Source: Plantago elongata (Eukaryota; Streptophyta; Magnoliopsida; Lamiales; Plantaginaceae). From it: a stretch of 64,000 nt of DNA. Shown piece by piece: positions 60,493 to 64,000 of the stretch. The translations under genes were made by a program, and so were the position numbers. Below the pieces are notes generated by a model. The model did not search any database. It worked only from the letters and a program-made list of their open reading frames with translations, and was not told the origin of the DNA. The stretch covers positions 1 to 64,000 of the forward strand of contig JAYMSP010000135.1 in NCBI GenBank assembly GCA_036897095.1. Reading direction: 5' to 3'. The number at the start of each line of letters is the position of its first letter. The stretch's first letter is position 1.

Positions 60493-61637
60493 AAACAGGA
60501 ATATATTATACATGTATCGTGCAATTTCAATTGTGATACGCCTAATAATGTTCTTGTGATGTAATGTAATGTAATGTAATGTTTGTCACGTTTATATTCT
60601 TGTAATCTGGCTTGTACACGCAGTTCATCAATCTGCTTTATTTCTTTCCACTAGAATTTTGGTTGTGATTTGTAATAGTTTGAAATTGATCTTAATTTCA
60701 AGTCTGATCAAAGAGGTTGAAATTTTTAGTAGTACAAATATTTAGTTCAATCTATGGATACATGGAAAGCGCAAAATATATCATAAGGAGAAAATTATGT
60801 CGTCAAGAAACGCGAGTTACACACCCCCAACTTTCTATGGTACTAAAAGGCGAAACCTGAGATGTGGGATTTGTAACACCTTAATTGGAGAAATAAATTT
60901 GTAACGATGAACAAGCAGCAACAATTACACAGAACAAACGGATTAATTTGTTAGCCGGAACAGAACAAGTTGTACACTTAACTTGAATAGCTATACTTAG
61001 TAGTTAAATTAGTTAGTCAATTACAGTTGTACGTCTAGCTTTTATACTTGAACCTAGCAGTTAGATTTAATTAGCCTTGGTTCTCTATATATGAACTGAC
61101 CACGTCAGTTTAGAGTTTAGAACTTTCTGCTTTTACTTTTTCAGCTCACCAATGACATTTAGTGACTATTTAGTCTAGAATTAAAGTTGAATTATTTAAA
61201 TTTAAATTAAACTTTTTGATAAAAACACAACATAACAGAACTACATCTTTATATAAAAAACACCATTAATTTGCTCTCAATTAATTAGAGTTTTCAACAT
61301 TCAATTACATTCTTATGTTTGAGAACTCATTCATACATAACTCATAATTTGAAACCATTGCAAGTTTTTCACTTTTCATGTTCGTTGCGCAACATGTCGT
61401 GAAAGCAACTATAGATTCAAAATCTGGTTAAAATGGTCACTATTTTAGTAGTGTTTGCGATGATGGTAGGGCAATCGATTATTGAAGAAGAATAACAAAT
61501 GAAATGAAATACTATATGCTTTTAATCTAAACAACCACAATTTTTATGATTAGGGTGGCTCATTGGGTGGATTATTTGAGCCAATTCAACTTTTTACAGT
61601 TAACCGTAAAATTAAATATATAAAATTAAATATATTA
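60493..61637. other. PLATZ 3' region and intergenic DNA
   Basis: 3'UTR with a TAATG repeat, then AT-rich spacer without recognised genes. Confidence 0.45.
60559..60582 (+). repeat. (GTAAT)n pentanucleotide repeat
   Basis: Four to five units of TAATG in the probable PLATZ 3'UTR, about 70 bp after the stop codon. Confidence 0.8.
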
Positions 61638-61861
61638 CTTCCTCCGTCTAGTTAAAATTAAAATATTATTTTATTTTCAATACTCCACTGAAATGAAAGA
61701 ATTTTCAACTTATGAAAATAACCCCAATATAACTCATTCTTAATCATATGTTATGGACCTTATACTTTTTTATTTTAAACTCATTCTTAATTATATACTA
61801 CATATTTTTCTTAAAAAACGTGTAAAATCAAATTGTTTCATTATTAATGAAATGGAGGGAA
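61638..61861. mobile_element. Stowaway-like MITE
   Basis: A 224-bp segment starting CTTCCTCCGTCTAG and ending AAATGGAGGGAA, with TA on each side (61636-61637, 61862-61863). Terminal sequence and TA target match Stowaway/Tc1-mariner MITEs. No coding capacity. Confidence 0.7.
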
Positions 61862-64000
61862 TATTGTTTAGGTGAAAAACAGATCGAATTGCAACTTATA
61901 TTCCTGCCTCAAATAACATTGGAATTTGGATCAAATGCTCAATAGTATTGTATTTTAACATATAGCTACATAGGTTAGTTATTTTGTTTTTTTTAAATAG
62001 CTAAAATTATAATTAATTTAATCATGTACCAACACTCTTTATCCTTTAAATCATTTTGTCTTCACTAGAAATTAAATTTTATACATCTTCTTTATTATTC
62101 CAGTATCATTTTACTACACCACCTTAGGTTTATATAGGCTACTCGTTGTATTGAGTTTAATTTTAATGATGAGATGGAGTCTGAATTTTGCTAGCTGGTT
62201 GGATTGGGACAATAATATGGTCTATCTCCTGCGGTCAAAGGAAAAACGGCTCTCCCATTCGGGGGCAATATGACCCATCCCAAGTCCCAAACCTGACTAC
62301 CTTGTACGGTCGTATATACCATCAATCATATCAAATTTATCAACTCAAACTATTGCATGCAATACACTAGCACAACAATAGGTATATACACATACTCCAC
62401 TCCCGCGCGTGATGGAAAACACAACCAAGCAACCAGTCGCACTTTTGGACGGAATACATTCTATATATAAGTATAGAACTTGATTGGACGGTCTGGGAAA
62501 TATGAAGCTCTATGTAAATTTTAAAAATGAGACTCGATCAATTATAAATAAAAAATTTAAAAATCTATTTTATATATAATTATATACGTATATGTCAAAA
62601 CAAAATATCAAATATAATATTATAATTATCTTTCAAACATTAAAAATGTTAGTGACTAGATGTAAGGTAATTAAAATTACAATTTATAAATAGCTTACTC
62701 CCATATTTCATAAATATACGATATTCTCTTCTAGCTAGTCTGAAATATTGAACTAAAATAGATACACTTATTCTAAAAGTTAATTTGGTTGTAGTCCAAA
62801 AATAACATACAGGAGGCCATGGACAGAGGGTAAAATAAGGATATAATTAAATGGATGTAATTAGGGAATATTTTGCTCCGTTAATTTAGTGCCTTATTCT
62901 GTAATTGAAAAGAGTAAAAATTCTTTTTTTACAAAAATTACATAAAGCCTAAGGTCCTGGGCCTGGGCTCCAAAATAAATTGGGCTCCATGCGGCTGAAT
63001 AGCCTGTATGGGCCTAGAACCGGGCCTGGAACTTGTAAGACTATGTTCTCTTCTTCATATAAATAGAATTGAACTAATTTTACATGATCTAAATATAATT
63101 TTTTAATTTTTTAATCCGATCTTCGGATCGGATTACATATTGACCCCAAGGTACTCCAAAACTTCGGATCGTATTGGATCGAATTAATCCGAATGATCAC
63201 CCTATACCTTGATTTGATTTTTAAAGTGACGGTGTACATGTTTAATATGAAATTGTAACTATATTTAAGTAATGTAGTAGGAGTATAGAGTATAGGAATA
63301 AAGTTAAAAGTTTGACAAAACTCCACTCGGATTATCTCAATTTAAATTAAACTGAACTTAACTATATTAAAATGATTTGAAATTATAGAAAAGCTTCGAA
63401 CATACATGAAATCCGTTTTCAACTCAACTCAATTCTTTTCCTATTTTTCGGAAATGAAGATGCATCAACAGAAATTAAGATGTTAGGATTTATTATACTA
63501 GCCTAAAAATTCATTAATTCCATTACAATTCAAATTCATTCAATTCAGTTCAAACCAACGTAATTATATTTTTATATTATTATTCAGCTTAATTTAATCC
63601 ATTTTATTATGTTTAGACGAAGAGAGTGACTTAGGGACTGATTGAGGTAGAATTTGAGTGGACTTTTTCAATTGAAATTGAGTTATTATACAAGATATGC
63701 GATCTAAGTGGGAAAATGGCCGTTTCCGCGATATTACAAACATTACGTTAATTATCTTTATCTAATACAATGGAATGCAACTGAATGGAAAATATTCTCC
63801 ACTCACTGACAAATTGCAAAGAATTTAAAATTCTCCAAAAATAAAATTCCTCTTGACCAAAAGCAGCAAACACAGTAGTGTGAGGGTAAAAGTATCAAGT
63901 CACAATTTAGTTCATACTCCATCGTATGAAAGCTATAAAATAAAGCAAATGGCTTAACCAAAATCTTAGTCGTGTGGATAACGACTGGCTGGCTAGCTTG
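61862..64000. other. Intergenic to window end
   Basis: AT-rich with no supported gene. GGGCC-rich patch at 62950-63035. At 63110-63200 CGGATCGGATT / AATCCGAA words resemble one end of a non-autonomous DNA element, but the partner end was not found. The open frame at 62188-62370 is judged noise. Confidence 0.4.

Noticed and set aside
62188-62370. 60-codon open frame near the window end
   Set aside because: No domain, no splice context, and the surrounding sequence is AT-rich spacer.
1-64000. CRISPR array, operon or mobile bacterial island
   Set aside because: No spaced direct repeats of that kind, and all genes are intron-bearing or otherwise typical plant nuclear genes.
1-64000. tRNA or full-length rRNA genes
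   Set aside because: No cloverleaf-like sequence stood out by eye; the only rRNA-like stretches are the 5S-like cores of the two Cassandra LTRs.

Overview
The window is nuclear DNA of a flowering plant. The introns are short with GT-AG ends (two are GC-AG), the genes are plant-specific families, and the intergenic DNA is AT-rich and holds Helitron, hAT-like, Stowaway-like and Cassandra (TRIM) elements. The UFO/FIMBRIATA protein most resembles my recollection of Antirrhinum FIM, so an asterid, probably Lamiales, is likely; this is inference. I see no bacterial, organellar or viral block.

Layout. 1-1074: right end of a decayed Helitron with its terminal hairpin. 1.8-2.7 kb: unclassified repeat block with a 34-bp minisatellite. 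4.9-5.8 kb (+): HAD hydrolase of the HDHD3 type. 6.3-7.1 kb (-): unlabelled pseudogene of an AT74-type phosphoglycerate-mutase-like protein. 8.1-10.2 kb (-): PPR protein of the EMB1025 type. 11.8-17.5 kb (-): DNA polymerase eta, 16 exons. 20.0-21.3 kb (+): UFO/FIMBRIATA F-box protein. 21.9-26.6 kb (-): ERA-like GTPase with a hAT-like element in an intron. 27.6-31.2 kb (-): TFIIIB subunit BDP1, 11 exons. 33.6-34.7 kb (+): CNX3. 35.2-36.7 kb (-): ZIP metal transporter. 37.6-40.4 kb (-): SAICAR synthetase. 41.6-44.2 kb (+): C-type lectin receptor-like kinase. 44.6-47.4 kb (-): allantoate deiminase. 51.3-53.1 kb (+): QRT3-like polygalacturonase. 58.0-60.5 kb (+): PLATZ zinc-binding protein. The rest is repeat-rich intergenic sequence, including a Cassandra solo LTR with perfect target duplication, a more decayed Cassandra LTR, and a tandem duplication in which only one copy carries a Stowaway-like MITE.

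The genes are ordinary, independently transcribed plant genes, not an operon or cluster. Two touch purine metabolism from opposite ends (SAICAR synthetase, allantoate deiminase) and several products are probably organellar, but nothing in the sequence shows shared control. I rebuilt exons by hand from splice consensus, reading frame and remembered family sequences. Every multi-exon CDS given closes in frame from ATG to stop, but no alignment or transcript was available. I found no convincing undescribed system; the best leads are structural, such as hidden pseudogene, GC-AG introns, nested repeats, uORFs and a kinase lacking DFG.
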